From Coccinella septempunctata (Eukaryota; Arthropoda; Insecta; Coleoptera; Coccinellidae), in assembly GCF_907165205.1 (NCBI RefSeq), contig NC_058194.1:26226856-26290855 (forward strand): DNA of 64,000 nucleotides, in the 5' to 3' direction. The position numbers and the translations under genes were made by a program. Of this stretch, positions 1 to 10,436 are shown piece by piece (position 1 is the first letter of the stretch; each line of letters opens with the position of its first letter). The notes beneath the pieces were generated by a model. It was given only the letters and a program-made list of their open reading frames with translations. It ran no database searches and had not been told where the DNA came from.

Positions 1-2
1 CG

Positions 3-236
3 GCAGACAGGGTCAGACATGGAGTTTTTGGCTCTCCGAAGTTGATCCTAGAGGAACTCAAGAATCACTCCCCCTCCGACATCATCTCCTTTTTGGGTAG
101 GATGGGACTAGAGGGAGAGATCTAGCTCTATTAACTTGCCTGTGTGCTACAATAGACCGCTTGGTCGCAGTGGCAGGTGTGGGTTTATCCGTCCAACACA
201 CCCAGCAATCAGTAATAATCAGTAATCAGTACATCG
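3..236 (+). mobile_element. LINE 3' end: last codons of ORF2, 3' UTR and short-repeat tail
   Basis: The frame open from position 3 ends at a TAG at 123-125. Its last residues, including EELKNHSPSDIISFLG and the ending GLEGEI, resemble the end of the LINE ORF at 18530-19098, which finishes SLDLEGEL after a PSQILDFIRS stretch. This is the tail of a non-LTR retrotransposon protein that carries an RNase H domain further upstream, outside the window. The downstream part contains ACAATAGACC and GGTCGCAGTG, matching the 3' UTR of the copy at 36190-36903 (ACAATAAACC, GGTCGCAGTG). It runs into a degenerate tail of AATCAGT-type units, as expected for LINEs that end in short tandem repeats. The copy is cut by the window edge, so its full length and 5' state are unknown. 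Confidence 0.65.
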
Positions 237-2213
237 AAATGACAAAAAAGTGATATATATATATATATTCTTTTGAATGTCAGCAATACATTTCAGTTAT
301 CAAACAATATAGCATATGTATGAGTTTCAGCAAAGGTTAGTGTAACGGGGTACCATACAATTTGGAGTATGATACAAGAGCTTAGGGAAAAACCTCAGTA
401 AAAAAACCCTGTCTCTCCCCGTGAATGGTGTAGTGATGTCAAATTTGTTTACAGAATGCTTTTAATACTGAAGGGCTTCCTTTCCATTGACATGAAAATT
501 TCTTTATCCTCTTTCCATTTCAAAATAATATCTGAAATAAAGAAACAAAGTAGAAAACGAGAAAAAAATGAATAATAAAGCCTTCATCCAAACTCATTCT
601 AAGACTTGATGATGACTGAAGAAAAAAATGAACAATCATAGGTACATAATCTGTTTTTCAATTGCTCTGGGAGGAATACCATCTCTGCGTAAAAAATCTT
701 CTGATGATCTTGGTGGAGGATCACTCTCGTCGTTAGAAATGCCTTCAGTACTCAAATTAATAATAGCCAAATCTTGCTTTTGACTGGGAGGGTCTTTCGA
801 CCAGGTCCAGTCTTCCAAGTGATGATTCTTCTGTTCTTTAGTTGTTTGAGGAACACTACAAAAAAGTTAATCCTAAGCAACGATAAACGATCATGGCGGC
901 TTTTGGTTGGTTGTTCAAAAACATAGCGAAGGGCATATTTTATATCTTACGAAAATACTATCATTTTTACTACAAAAACTCAGAAAATAATTTGTAATGA
1001 TGATATTTGAAGCCTATGAAAAGTTATGGTAGAAAATCGAAAACAGTTGTCGATTTCACCCCTTTCTAGCTTGGAGGGAGGAGTGAGAAAAAGTTTCAGG
1101 TGCAGCTCTATTCGAAAATTACCTCTTCAAGATTTCATTTGTTCATTTTGCTCCTACTTTGAAGAAAAAATTGAATAAATCCATTACCAAGTCTTCATCT
1201 TTGAAGCAACGTTACTCTTAGACGAAGCGTTTCAAGACATCATACCTCCATGGAAACCTACATGCAGGGATACCCTGTATATTGCCTTATTGAATCCACA
1301 TGATCGAATATGGCCAAAGAAAACTGTACGTATGGCGGACTCTTTGATCCGTAACCAGTTCTGAACGGAAGTGCCGTTCCCCTCTTCCTCCGGGGCTTCA
1401 TTATAATCCTACCGAAATTCAAAAGGTGGTCGGATCGTTAGCGACACTGGAGGGGTACGCTCCTTAATGGTCTGGTAATTGGTAGGTGTTACCCGGTAGG
1501 CCTTATAAATTATTATATAAAATGTCCGGCCAAACAATTTTTCCATGACACCTCGTTTCGTTTTCTGATAACTAGTTTTTGTACGTTGAAAGTCCCGATA
1601 CGTTCGAACGGGTCCAATCAGATAAGTGATATTTATATGATGTTTTCGGGGTTTTGATAAATTGCTTCATAACGTTTTCGGATTCACGAGAGTTTCTCAC
1701 CGGCAGCCGTCCGTCCGTCTGGAACGTCGATGACCGATTGCTCGGCAGGATTTTGACCGCAAAAAGTTACGATTTTTCAGTCTTCGGATTGGGCTGGAAA
1801 TCTGAGCGAGGTTGTCGTTCGATCGATCGAAAAGTATGAAATGAACGGAAGCATTGATGCGATTTTGATGGGGAGATTTCATAATGAAGATGACAATTTT
1901 TTCGTAGATAACTAACTGATTGACGCAGAAATGTTGATCTCGAAGTTGAACATAGTTTTGATTGAGCTGTCAATTCTTTGCAGATGCAGAAAGAAATCTA
2001 GAATGTAGAACCAGCAGGCTAGGAGAATCCACCTTTCCAGGAAGATTTGCCTCAAATAAACCATAATAAAGTGAATTTCATAAATACCAAAAACGTTCTC
2101 CGCTATCGATGAATTGAATCATTCGTACCCACCCCTGTCTGTGATCGTACCTCACTTCTGTCAGTAATGACAACTCATAGACATGGAGTGAGTGCAGTGA
2201 CTCTAACGAGACA
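237..2213. other. No recognisable gene; AT-rich spacer
   Basis: Only short frames of about 60 codons occur here, and they overlap on both strands around 1654-1973. A short (AT)n run lies at 252-268. More CpG-containing patches lie near 1330-1450 and 1690-1830 but carry no frame or motif that I recognise. I see no splice-bounded exon. Confidence 0.5.
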
Positions 2214-2221
2214 GTGGCGAC

Positions 2222-2458
2222 CATAGATATATAGACATGGACTGTGCCTTCCCTTTCTATCTATGCATGAAATACGGTCAAAAAAAGTGACAGAGAGAAA
2301 TGCACGTCGGGAATGCAGTTGTCTCTTTCTAGAATATTGATTGGTCCACACTATGTGAACAAGAAAGAGAAGGTTAATGCCCGACCATCATTTCTCTCTT
2401 TCTATGAAAAAAGCCAATTTCATGCTGAAATTGCTCTGTCCATGTCTCTATGTCTATG
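2222..2458 (-). mobile_element. hAT-type MITE, copy A, with 8-bp target duplication
   Basis: A 237-bp element begins CATAGATATATAGACATGG and ends with the inverted form CCATGTCTCTATGTCTATG. It is flanked by a perfect 8-bp direct repeat GTGGCGAC (2214-2221 and 2459-2466). Eight-base duplications and CA...TG ends are typical of the hAT superfamily. The interior is shared with copies at 2893-3135 and 49091-49334, including a GACCGTATTTCATGC block seen in reverse here. It has no coding capacity, so it would need a transposase supplied elsewhere. It sits at the broken end of a mariner remnant. Confidence 0.85.
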
Positions 2459-2672
2459 GTGGCGACAATCAATGATTTCTCTCAAAAAACTGAATCAAGA
2501 ACATTTCTACCAGATTTTTGGACACGAAACTTCTTAGGTCTTGGAGAACCAGAGTGTCGCCATTGCATCGATTGTTGCTCTGTTCTGGATCGTAGAAATG
2601 TACCCAAGTATCATCCATATATCAATTCGTAAAAAAAGTTTACATCGTTTTCAAATCGAGCACAGATCGAAC

Positions 2673-2818
2673 GCGATGCTTCTACCCTTGCACACTTTTG
2701 CTTAACATTCAAACGCTTGGGGATCCATTTTGCAGCAATTTTGACGCGATGCTTCTACCCTTGCACACTTTTGCTTAACATTCAAACATTTGGGGATCCA
2801 TTTTGCAGCAATTTTGAC
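2673..2818 (-). repeat. 73-bp tandem duplication inside the mariner remnant
   Basis: Two adjacent near-identical units start GCGATGCTTCTACCCTTGCA at 2673 and 2746. Other mariner copies in the window have this segment once, so the duplication arose inside this dead copy. Confidence 0.85.
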
Positions 2819-2892
2819 GTGAACTATTGAACTATATGATGAATGCGTTCGTATGCAATATTTAGGGCTTCAGATATCCGTTTCAGCCCAAT

Positions 2893-3135
2893 CATAGACA
2901 TAGAGACATGGACTGAGCAATGCCAGCATGAAATTGGCTATTTATTAGAAAGAGAGAAAAGCTCGTCGGGATATACCTTTCTCTTTTTTGTTCACATAGA
3001 GGTGAGTGTAGACCAATCAAAATTCTAGAAAAAGACAACTGCATTCCCGACGTGTTTTTCTCTCTGTCACTTTTTTTGACCGTATTTCATGCATAGATAT
3101 AAAGGGAAGGCACAGTCCATGTCTCTATGTCTATG
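2893..3135 (+). mobile_element. hAT-type MITE, copy B, with 8-bp target duplication
   Basis: A 243-bp element runs from CATAGACATAGAGACATGG to the inverted CCATGTCTCTATGTCTATG. It is flanked by a perfect AGCCCAAT duplication at 2885-2892 and 3136-3143. The host sequence is the mariner transposase frame near its PENI/DRRIG region, so the insertion postdates that mariner. It carries no open frame and is closely related to copies A and C. Confidence 0.88.
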
Positions 3136-3463
3136 AGCCCAATCGATAAAATCATAGATGTAGATGCATAGATATTTTCGGGGACTGACACAGAAACTGG
3201 CCCTCCCGATCGGTCATCATTTTCAATGGGAAATTTTTCACTTTTGAAACTTGCAGTCCAATTTTTCACGATCGCATACGAAGGACGTTGATCACCAAGG
3301 GTATTAAGCATATCTTCGTGAATCTGCTTACCTCTTAACCCTTTCAAATACAGGAACTTGATGATGGCTCGACACTCAATACAATTTATCGATTTTCAAA
3401 ATTTCGGTAGACATATTCTTTCTGTTAATTTATTGCGTAACTCTGGTTTATCTCTTTGACCTC

Positions 3464-4321
3464 CGGATAATCTGATGCAGAATGCCTCGGCACTGCAAGC
3501 CAATACAAAAAATGCCTTGGAAGAGCAATTTGTAGAAGCTGTAGACGACGTAATGCCAAAAACATATCTGATGGGGGCTCACTTGACCTAAAGTTCGCCT
3601 TGAAATCTACAATCTGAGATCTCTAAGAAGCACTTGCATACAAAGCACAGAAGGTAAAATCAAAAATTGTACCCGAGAACGAACCGAATTCACTATCAGC
3701 TGCGCACCAAGCAGGTCCGCCATCCTAATCACAAATTCATTTATTCGCGGAATGAAATATGGCGACTGAACGGAGTCGAAATTGCATCTTGGGTTCATCA
3801 TTCAGCGGGAATCGATCGTTACAAAGTGAGAGACGTACGCCATGTCCGCCAATATAGAAAGATAGTCTGTCAAAGTCTAGGGAACGCTTTTCATTCGGTC
3901 TTGAGTGTTGATAGGGATATTTGTTTTGTCACTTGAAAAGATCGATCGTCGCCGAGACGGCAATATTAATGATTCCATTCGCGCTCGGGGCTTTATTCCT
4001 CAGATCCGTATTGATGATCTTGATAAGGACGATGAAGATGGATTTTCAAATGAAGATGATAATGTCTATTTACACGTTTCTTTTCCGGGATAGGCTTAAA
4101 AACTAAGTAAGACTCTCGTTATGACCATCTCGTTTTACAGTTTCACGGAAACGAAGCAATCCTCTTGGGTTTTTGCAGAAAATAATCAATGGTATTGTTA
4201 TCTCAATATAGACAATCAGTTTTTTTTATGGACCTCTTCGGGGAAAAGAAAGCTGCTAGAAATTATAATCCGAAGAAAACACTAGGGGTGTGTCCACAAT
4301 GTTCTGAGTGTTATAATAATA
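3464..4321. other. No recognisable gene
   Basis: Several overlapping frames of 60-89 codons occur on both strands (for example 3667-3936 plus and 3607-3801 minus). None shows a family motif or plausible splice structure. I treat them as chance frames. Confidence 0.45.
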
Positions 4322-4323
4322 TA

Positions 4324-5022
4324 CAGGGTGAGTCTTTGACTCGTACAAATATTTTAACAGAAGATTCTTGAGGTCATAAGAAACACGTTTTTATTTCCGA
4401 ATCGGCTCGGTTCAAGAGATACAGGGTGTTCAAAAACCATAAAAAAAATATATTTTCAGTTCTCTCACAAACGGTTTTATCGAATGAAATAAATTTCGGA
4501 ATATAGTTTTTTATTAATATGATTAATCTTTTTTGAATATAAGATATCACCCACGTCTTCCAGTTTTCTCATTATGACCTTTACTCACCATAAAAATACC
4601 AAAAATTCCGAAAAACCCAACTCTTGAAACTAAGTTGGATGCTATCTAAGGAATATTTGAATGTTTTGTGAAATGAAAGTATTCTTCATATTTTCTCGTA
4701 TAATGCGCAGTTCTCGAGTAATTTGAAAAATGAAAAATATCTGTAATATTCGGAAAATTGGATACTTTGGCTGAATGGAACTCTGTTTAAAAATTCCACA
4801 GATGTGTCACTACACATGTGTGGAATTTTTAAACAGAGTTATAGATTCAGCTAGTTATTCTGAAGGAATTTTGTTTCTACAGGGGTGTCATAGCTCATTA
4901 TGAAAACTTAAAATGGCTCTATATTTCTATCAGGACTGAATCGGAAAATATGATATAGGAAAAAAGTCTTTCCTTTGACCTAAAGAATCTACTGTTGAAA
5001 TATTTGTCAAAGACCCACCCTG
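4324..5022 (+). mobile_element. 0.7-kb TA-target MITE with about 55-bp terminal inverted repeats
   Basis: The left end CAGGGTGAGTCTTTGAC and the right end, read inverted as CAGGGTGGGTCTTTGAC, are flanked by TA (4322-4323 and 5023-5024). The inverted similarity continues for about 55 bp, through ACAAATATTTTAACAG and GATTCTTGAGGTCA. TA duplication and CAGGGTG ends suggest mobilisation by a Tc1/mariner-superfamily transposase. No transposase frame is present. An internal hairpin lies at 4779-4840. A second copy, inverted and interrupted by a LINE, is at 17872-19161. Confidence 0.75.
4779..4840. repeat. Internal inverted repeat (28-bp arms)
   Basis: AACTCTGTTTAAAAATTCCA is mirrored by TGGAATTTTTAAACAGAGTT around a short TCACTA spacer, inside the MITE at 4324-5022. 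A degenerate version is present in the second copy near 18025-18065. Confidence 0.85.
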
Positions 5023-5024
5023 TA

Positions 5025-7650
5025 TATAAAACATGCTGAAAACTGAACTGTAGACAAGCATAAGGGACAAACCTCCCCTTTCCTTTGGTCCTGACACTCT
5101 ACAATACAAAAGTAACGCACAGAAATGTCTTTCTCAAAGCATCTAACTCATTCCGAACCTGACTCCTTAATTTTTTTTCGTCTTCCATCTGGGAACATTC
5201 CCAAGACGCGAAATCTGTGCATTATTTATATCAGGACATTTCGTCTTCATCACGTTTGTTGCTCCGGTCCCCAGTCACCGGAAATTCTGCTGTGCCTCCT
5301 GATCAAATATGAAGCAGCATCGTCTGATACAATTTATTTCTGGAGTTTTCCTCGGGTCTCTCTCTGAATAATTATTCGTTTCGAGAGTGAAGAGGCAAGG
5401 GTGCAATTGAGAGACTGAACTAAAATGTTTTTTCATTATCAATCATACATACAGGCTGTTCCGAAATGTATACAAAAAATTTTGGTCAGAGATTCTCGAA
5501 ATAAAATAAGGAGACCTCTATTTTTGTTTCGTCTGGAAGCCTACTCTTTGGCTGTTAGAGCTCTCTGATTTTCACCTCTCAAAAAGACAATTTTATCTCG
5601 ACAATCTGTGACCAAATTTTGTTGCATTGGTTTGATTGATTCCCTGTATTTTACTCTTACATGTATATCAATTGACTTTGAGTCCACCAATTCTGTGAGG
5701 TTCAGAATGATTTTCAAATTAAAAATGTGGAACTTTTGAGCGTTGGATTAAAAAAAACTGGTCTATTTCAACTGATAGGTACTTTTCGTACTATAATGTT
5801 TTGAAGGTTCATGCTAAATTTGAGCGTCATCTGGAGAACAGTTTTAGAGATGCAGGATATTTATAAGGATATTTTGCATTCAAGTGTGTCGTATTTAGAT
5901 AATTTGAAGTTTTTATTCGTTTTGCCATCCACCTCAAACAACTATCAGTACCCACAACGAAATGTTCAGTGATTTCAAACACAATCTGAATGGGAACGAC
6001 TCTCCGACCTGGCGGTTTCGCACATCATCTCCGCAGCATCCCGCACATTCGCCACACATCGTGCGGGGTCAAGAATACCTGCTTCATTAATTCCAGGGAA
6101 CGCCAAGATGAACACTGTTGGATCCAGCCAGATTATCATTCACACAGTGAGAGTAACGAATAGAATTCTGATCCGTGGCTAATCCTGTTTGAATACGACA
6201 TTAGATTACCAAGTGGTGGAAACCATTAATCTGTCCTGCGTAACATTTAGCAGGTGGAGGTAATGGGTTGAAATTGAGAAGGTGTCTCAATTATCCCAAT
6301 TAGACAGCGGGAGTTTTGCTGGTGGGCATCCATTTTCTGGCGAGGCGTGAGCGAGCGCCGTGTTGATGGATTGAATGTGTGGATGATTTGGGTAATTTTG
6401 ATGTTTTTTTTTCTCACTGCCATATGCTTCAATTTCTTTGCTGGTCGGAAATTTGATTTGAATCGTGATTATTCTTCGTCTAGGTCTAGACTGTGGTAAA
6501 ACTGATTAAAAGATTCCCATAAGTGCCTTATTTTCATTGGAAGTTGTAGACACTAAAAATGGGACGATAAAAATTTCATCGATTTCAAGTTTTCACACCG
6601 ACTTTTTGACCGAATTGTGAGCACAGGAGCAATGAATCATCAATTCACTTTCAATAATAATGATTATTCAACATCTGAAAAATTATTATGAGGTTACATT
6701 TTCACAAAATTCTGATTCCTAGTCTCTAAGATTACGTTGGCTTACAAACTTGAAAGTAAGAAGCAGTGTAGTTTCGAAACACACGATTCTGATTGGCGCT
6801 TATATAACAGATGCCTACAGTTTCAAAAACGTCGTCAAATTTTAAGATACGCCTAAACAAAGGATAGTTTTTTATTCATAGTGATGGTTCTAGGAAACGA
6901 AATATATAACGGTGACATAATTCTTTGATTAAACTTCTTTCCTCACATTGGTCTGTGCTTTTTTTTTTTGAAACCGACACTTTCGCCAATTTGTAATCCG
7001 AAGTTGCTTGATCTAAAATATATGGAATCTAATATTATTGTAATATAAATAGGCGACATCTTCTTCGGTAATTTACATGTATATAATATAAAACAATTTG
7101 ATACATTCACATGAGCATCAAAGATTCCATTCCAAGAAGCAGCGTGAAGGTATAAACCGGCTCATTCACCAATTTGCAACCGGTAGTAGTCAAAAGGGGT
7201 ATAACAAGAGACACATTTGTATCGAATTCATATCCTTCTCGTTAAAAAGTGTATGTAATACAATCAGATAATATAATTCATGCTTATTAGAGATGACTCT
7301 ATGAACTTTTCTCTTTTGAAATTCTTTCTGAAGGAAAAATCGTTTGAAACCTGACTGGATGGGAGAAATATAGGGTAATTTCTCACTACACAAAGCAGCG
7401 TTCTTGGACCAATGATTTTGATCATTGAAATGATCAGAATCTATCAAAACAGTTGTCGAATCTCTTGCAGTAATCAAATTATGTCATTCTGAACTACCAG
7501 AAGTTCGGACGGCATTCAGAACTACCCAAAATGTTTCAATAGATCCAGTTAAATTGCTAGAAATAAACCTAAGTGAGCAATGAAAATCTCCAATGCTTGC
7601 TTGACAGAAACTCCACATCCTCCATGGAAATAAGGGAGAAATTCACAAAA
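5025..7650. other. No recognisable gene; AT-rich spacer
   Basis: Only scattered frames below 100 codons occur (5125-5367 plus, 6247-6432 minus, 7190-7477 minus) and none has a motif. I see no repeat array or element end that I can pair. Confidence 0.5.
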
Positions 7651-7652
7651 TA

Positions 7653-8156
7653 CAGGGTGCCGCACGGAGGATGGATGGTTTTAAAAAAATAATAAAAGCG
7701 TTAATTTTTACTCAAAAACACATTTATTGACGGAATCAGATTCTCAAGGAAATAGCATTTGAGACAGTCAAGTGTGGAAAATCACATCAGGCATGTGGTG
7801 GCCGAAATCGGTGATGCAGTGCTGGAGGCGCTCTTGGAAGTTCGCGTAGACTCTCTCCAACATCGCTCTCTCAACTTTGGCAACTTCAACGCGAATAGCC
7901 CTTTTCAATTCGTCCACAGTTCGGGGCTTGGTCTCGTATACTCTAGCCTTGAGGTGTCCCCATAAGAAAAAATCGCATATGGATAAATCTGGGGACCGGG
8001 GAGGCCAATGAACATCGCCAAACCTGGAAATAAGGCGACCAGGTAAATAAATGCTAGAAACACACGAGTCTAACGGCACCTTTCCCACTTCTCTCGTCCT
8101 CAGTGGGGGAAAGTTATGCCCATCTGAAAAACCTCCGCCCTCCGTGCCCCACCTTG
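7653..8156 (-). mobile_element. Deletion derivative of a mariner-like element with both terminal repeats
   Basis: The left end CAGGGTGCCGCACGGAGG and the right end, read inverted as CAAGGTGGGGCACGGAGG, are each flanked by TA (7651-7652 and 8157-8158). The 504-bp unit holds only the C-terminal part of a transposase on the minus strand. The N-terminal and middle coding regions are gone while both ends remain, which is the classic structure of an internally deleted non-autonomous copy. It belongs to a different lineage from the mariner copies at 25428, 29500 and 40953. Confidence 0.8.
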
Positions 8157-8172
8157 TATAAACCTTATCCAT
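7768..8172 (-). pseudogene. C-terminal part of a Tc1/mariner-superfamily (DDE) transposase
   Basis: A 134-codon open frame without stops reads PGRLISRFGDVHWPPRSPDL, then CDFFLWGHLKARVYETKPRT and an ELKRAI...HCITDFGHHMPDVIF tail. The PPRSPDLS.CDFFLWG.LK block is the C-terminal signature of IS630/Tc1/mariner-type transposases. The Asp in DFFLWG is the third catalytic residue and is present. The two earlier catalytic Asp residues and the helix-turn-helix domain are missing. The annotated start at 8172 lies outside the element's terminal repeat, so the first residues are not part of the original protein. The lack of stops suggests a fairly young deletion copy. Confidence 0.75.
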
Positions 8173-9179
8173 TACATGGAATTGATTGAGTCAGTTATAC
8201 ATTACATAAAGTTGTCAAATTATTTATTGCTGTAAAACACAGATGCTGAGGGAAGAATTGTAGATTATAGAGTGCTTTCTGGAGTGTCAGTACGTCTCTG
8301 TTCATTCCAATATTTCATGGCAGTGAAAAACCGATCTGAAAATCATTCGATTCAACCTATGGAACTATGTTGTTACAAATCACCAATAAGGGACTGTGAA
8401 ACAGACAACTCATAAAGAGTTATATCTTGGATATTAACAATTTTTCGATTTGCTGCACATACAAACGATTTTGAGATGAAAATAATACTAAATTCAATTT
8501 CATCCAGCAAAGTAGGTACAACATATTAATTTCTGATTCAGCGAGATCGTTCCAAGAAGAATCTCATCATCCCCAGAATTTTCCGCTTCTAATAAACAGG
8601 ACGAAGCAGAAACCCAGCACCCAAAATTCAATTCTTCAAGGATATCTGCTTCCACGAGCTGACGTCAATAGAGAAATAATTGGATGGAACAAATACTTGT
8701 TAGTCTGCTCCTTCGTTGTGATACGTGAGACTTCGTCGAGCAATAGGAATAATGAAACGTTGGGTTATCACGGAGGAACGTGGAAATCTTCCACATTCTC
8801 GCGGATATTGGAAATTCCGATTGGCCCCGCTCCTGATCCGACGCCGTTCCCGACGTTAGGATATCTGCACCAAGGATGCACATGTAATCTTCCTTCCGAG
8901 ATATCCACCTTGGGAGTGGATGCTGAACATCCGTTTTATGCCTCTAATTTAAGTGAAGTATGCCGCTTAATTTACAAGCGACATCCGCTCCGGCGTATAT
9001 CAGCTTTCTTATCATTCGGAATGGTTATGATGCAGTTTTTCGCTGACGAGTTAGAGACGGTGATCTAGAGGATATGATAGACTGACATCTGTATGTTTGG
9101 AGAATTTAACATTCATGGGGAGATCTCCGAATGTTGGAATATTTTTTGATCGGAAAATCAATCCAACACTAGAAATGTT
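8159..9179. other. No supported gene
   Basis: A 123-codon plus-strand frame (8697-9068) overlaps a 72-codon minus-strand frame (8665-8883). The local sequence is richer in CpG. No motif, signal peptide or splice pattern is convincing. Confidence 0.4.
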
Positions 9180-9181
9180 TA

Positions 9182-10053
9182 CAGGGTGACAATTTGAAAA
9201 CTTACCAGGATGATTTTAGAGAAAATGCCGGAACAGGTCAATTTCTATACGTAGGAGGTCATATTTTGAGCACAATTGTAAGCCGAAATTTTTTCAACCC
9301 TAGGTGTATGAGCTATCACCCCTTAATTCTCAATAGGGAATAGGGGGTGAGTCATACTTCAATTGAAGGATGACTTGACCCTCTTCATGAATACTCTTGC
9401 AAATTTTTATTGAGTCCTCGGAGTAGTTACAGGGGCTGACAATTTGGAAACTTGCCAGGCCAATTATGTCTCTACAAGAATGTTTTCAAAGAAAAAGCCG
9501 AAACAGGTCAATTTTTAAAGGGAGGGGGATATATTTCGAGCAAAATTGTAAGCCGAAATCTCCTCAAACCTAAGCATAGGTATTCACTAAATTCTTCATA
9601 GGAAATAGAGGGTGCGCTAAACCTCAATTGGAAGACAATATGTCCCTCTACTTAATGCTATTGTCTTCCAGTTGGGGTATAGCTCACTCTCTATTCCCTA
9701 TTAAGAATTTAAGAGTGAAAACCCTTACGCCTAAGATTGAGGAGATTTTGGCCTACAATTCTGCAAGAAACATGTCCCCCTCCGAATAAAAATTGACCTG
9801 TTCCAGCATTTTCTCTGAAAACATCCTTGTCGATACATAATTGGCCTGCTAGCAAGTTTTCAAATTTTCACCTCCTGTAACTACTTCAAGGAATCAATAA
9901 AAATTTGCAAACCATAGTATTCATGTAGAGGGACAAGTGATCTTTCAATTGAGGTAAATCTCACCCCCTATTCCCAATTAAGAATTTAGGGGTCATACCC
10001 CCTACTCCTAGGGTTGAGGAGATTTCGGCTTACAATTCTGCTCAAAGTATGTC
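9182..10053. mobile_element. Two-tier nested palindromic MITE (outer copy)
   Basis: The left arm starts CAGGGTGACAATTTGAAAAC after a TA at 9180-9181 and runs to 9427. Its mirror image occupies 9880 to about 10053, where it stops short of the terminal repeat. An inner copy of the same family (9430-9877) lies between the arms. The outer arms stay mirrored up to the inner element: AATTTTTATTGA near 9408 pairs with TCAATAAAAATT near 9892. The family is shared with 38326-39088 and 39429-39593. It is non-coding. Confidence 0.75.
9430..9877. mobile_element. Inner palindromic MITE with TA duplication
   Basis: A 448-bp palindromic element starts CAGGGGCTGACAATTTGG and ends with the mirrored form read as CAGGAGGTGAAAATTTG. 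It is flanked by TA (9428-9429 and 9878-9879). Almost the whole unit is inverted repeat. The arms meet at GGAAGACAATA ... TATTGTCTTCC with a short spacer near 9650. The insertion site without the element reads AGTAGTTAACTACT, a perfect palindrome with TA at its centre. Confidence 0.8.
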
Positions 10054-10305
10054 GCAGAAGGCTTCAGTTTTTACGATTATGTTCTGAGCTCTGAAAATTG
10101 TCAGAGCTGGATGAAGCCCCACCTGACATGGCTTTCAAGGTGTTTTCAACAGGAGGAACATTTTTTAAGCCTGTAGACTCTACTAGGAAATATCTTTGTT
10201 TTTTTCAGTTCACTAAAGCAGTCTGACTTACTGTTGTCATTTCAGATAGTTAAAACATATGTGCATATACAAAACCTTTTTTTATTTCCTTAGATACATT
10301 ATTAC

Positions 10306-10323
10306 TTGCCTATATATAGGCAA
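10306..10323. repeat. 18-bp perfect palindrome
   Basis: TTGCCTATATATAGGCAA is self-complementary. It lies about 80 bp from the hammerhead-like motif at 10405-10436. No function is evident. Confidence 0.7.
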
Positions 10324-10404
10324 ATTATCCACTTCTTTCTTGAGCAGTGTAGATAACCAATATCGTGTTTAAAGATTAATAAAAGTATCTTTTCATCTGT
10401 GTGT

Positions 10405-10436
10405 GACGTTTCGGCAATAATTAATGTCATCTTCAG
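10405..10436 (-). ncRNA. Degenerate hammerhead-ribozyme-like core (Penelope type)
   Basis: On the minus strand CTGAAGA is followed by 17 bases and then GAAACGTC. This has the spacing of the hammerhead core CUGANGA ... GAAA ... UH. The potential stem II (TGACATT ... ATTGCC) pairs poorly, so activity is doubtful. Penelope-like retroelements are known to carry minimal hammerheads of this form. No Penelope coding sequence was found beside it. Confidence 0.35.

Larger units (their letters stand above)
2467..3463 (-). pseudogene. Mariner transposase remnant, copy 1, interrupted by a hAT MITE
   Basis: Minus-strand sequence matches the mariner family seen at 25428-27193 and 40953-42205. The start codon would lie at 3412-3414. 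The N-terminal helix-turn-helix part (LRGKQIHEDMLNTLGDQ, then KNWTASFKSEKFPIE and DDRSGGPVSVSVPENI) is readable between 3087 and 3347. The frame is then broken by the MITE at 2893-3135 and by a 73-bp tandem duplication (2673-2818). The last part matches the region around the SMEWR..GSPRPKKF segment before homology ends near 2467. The C-terminal third and the 3' terminal repeat are missing, and the 5' end stops near 3463 without the terminal repeat. It cannot encode a transposase. Confidence 0.8.

Noticed and set aside
8697..9068. 123-codon frame
   Set aside because: Overlaps a minus-strand frame in a CpG-containing patch and has no motif.
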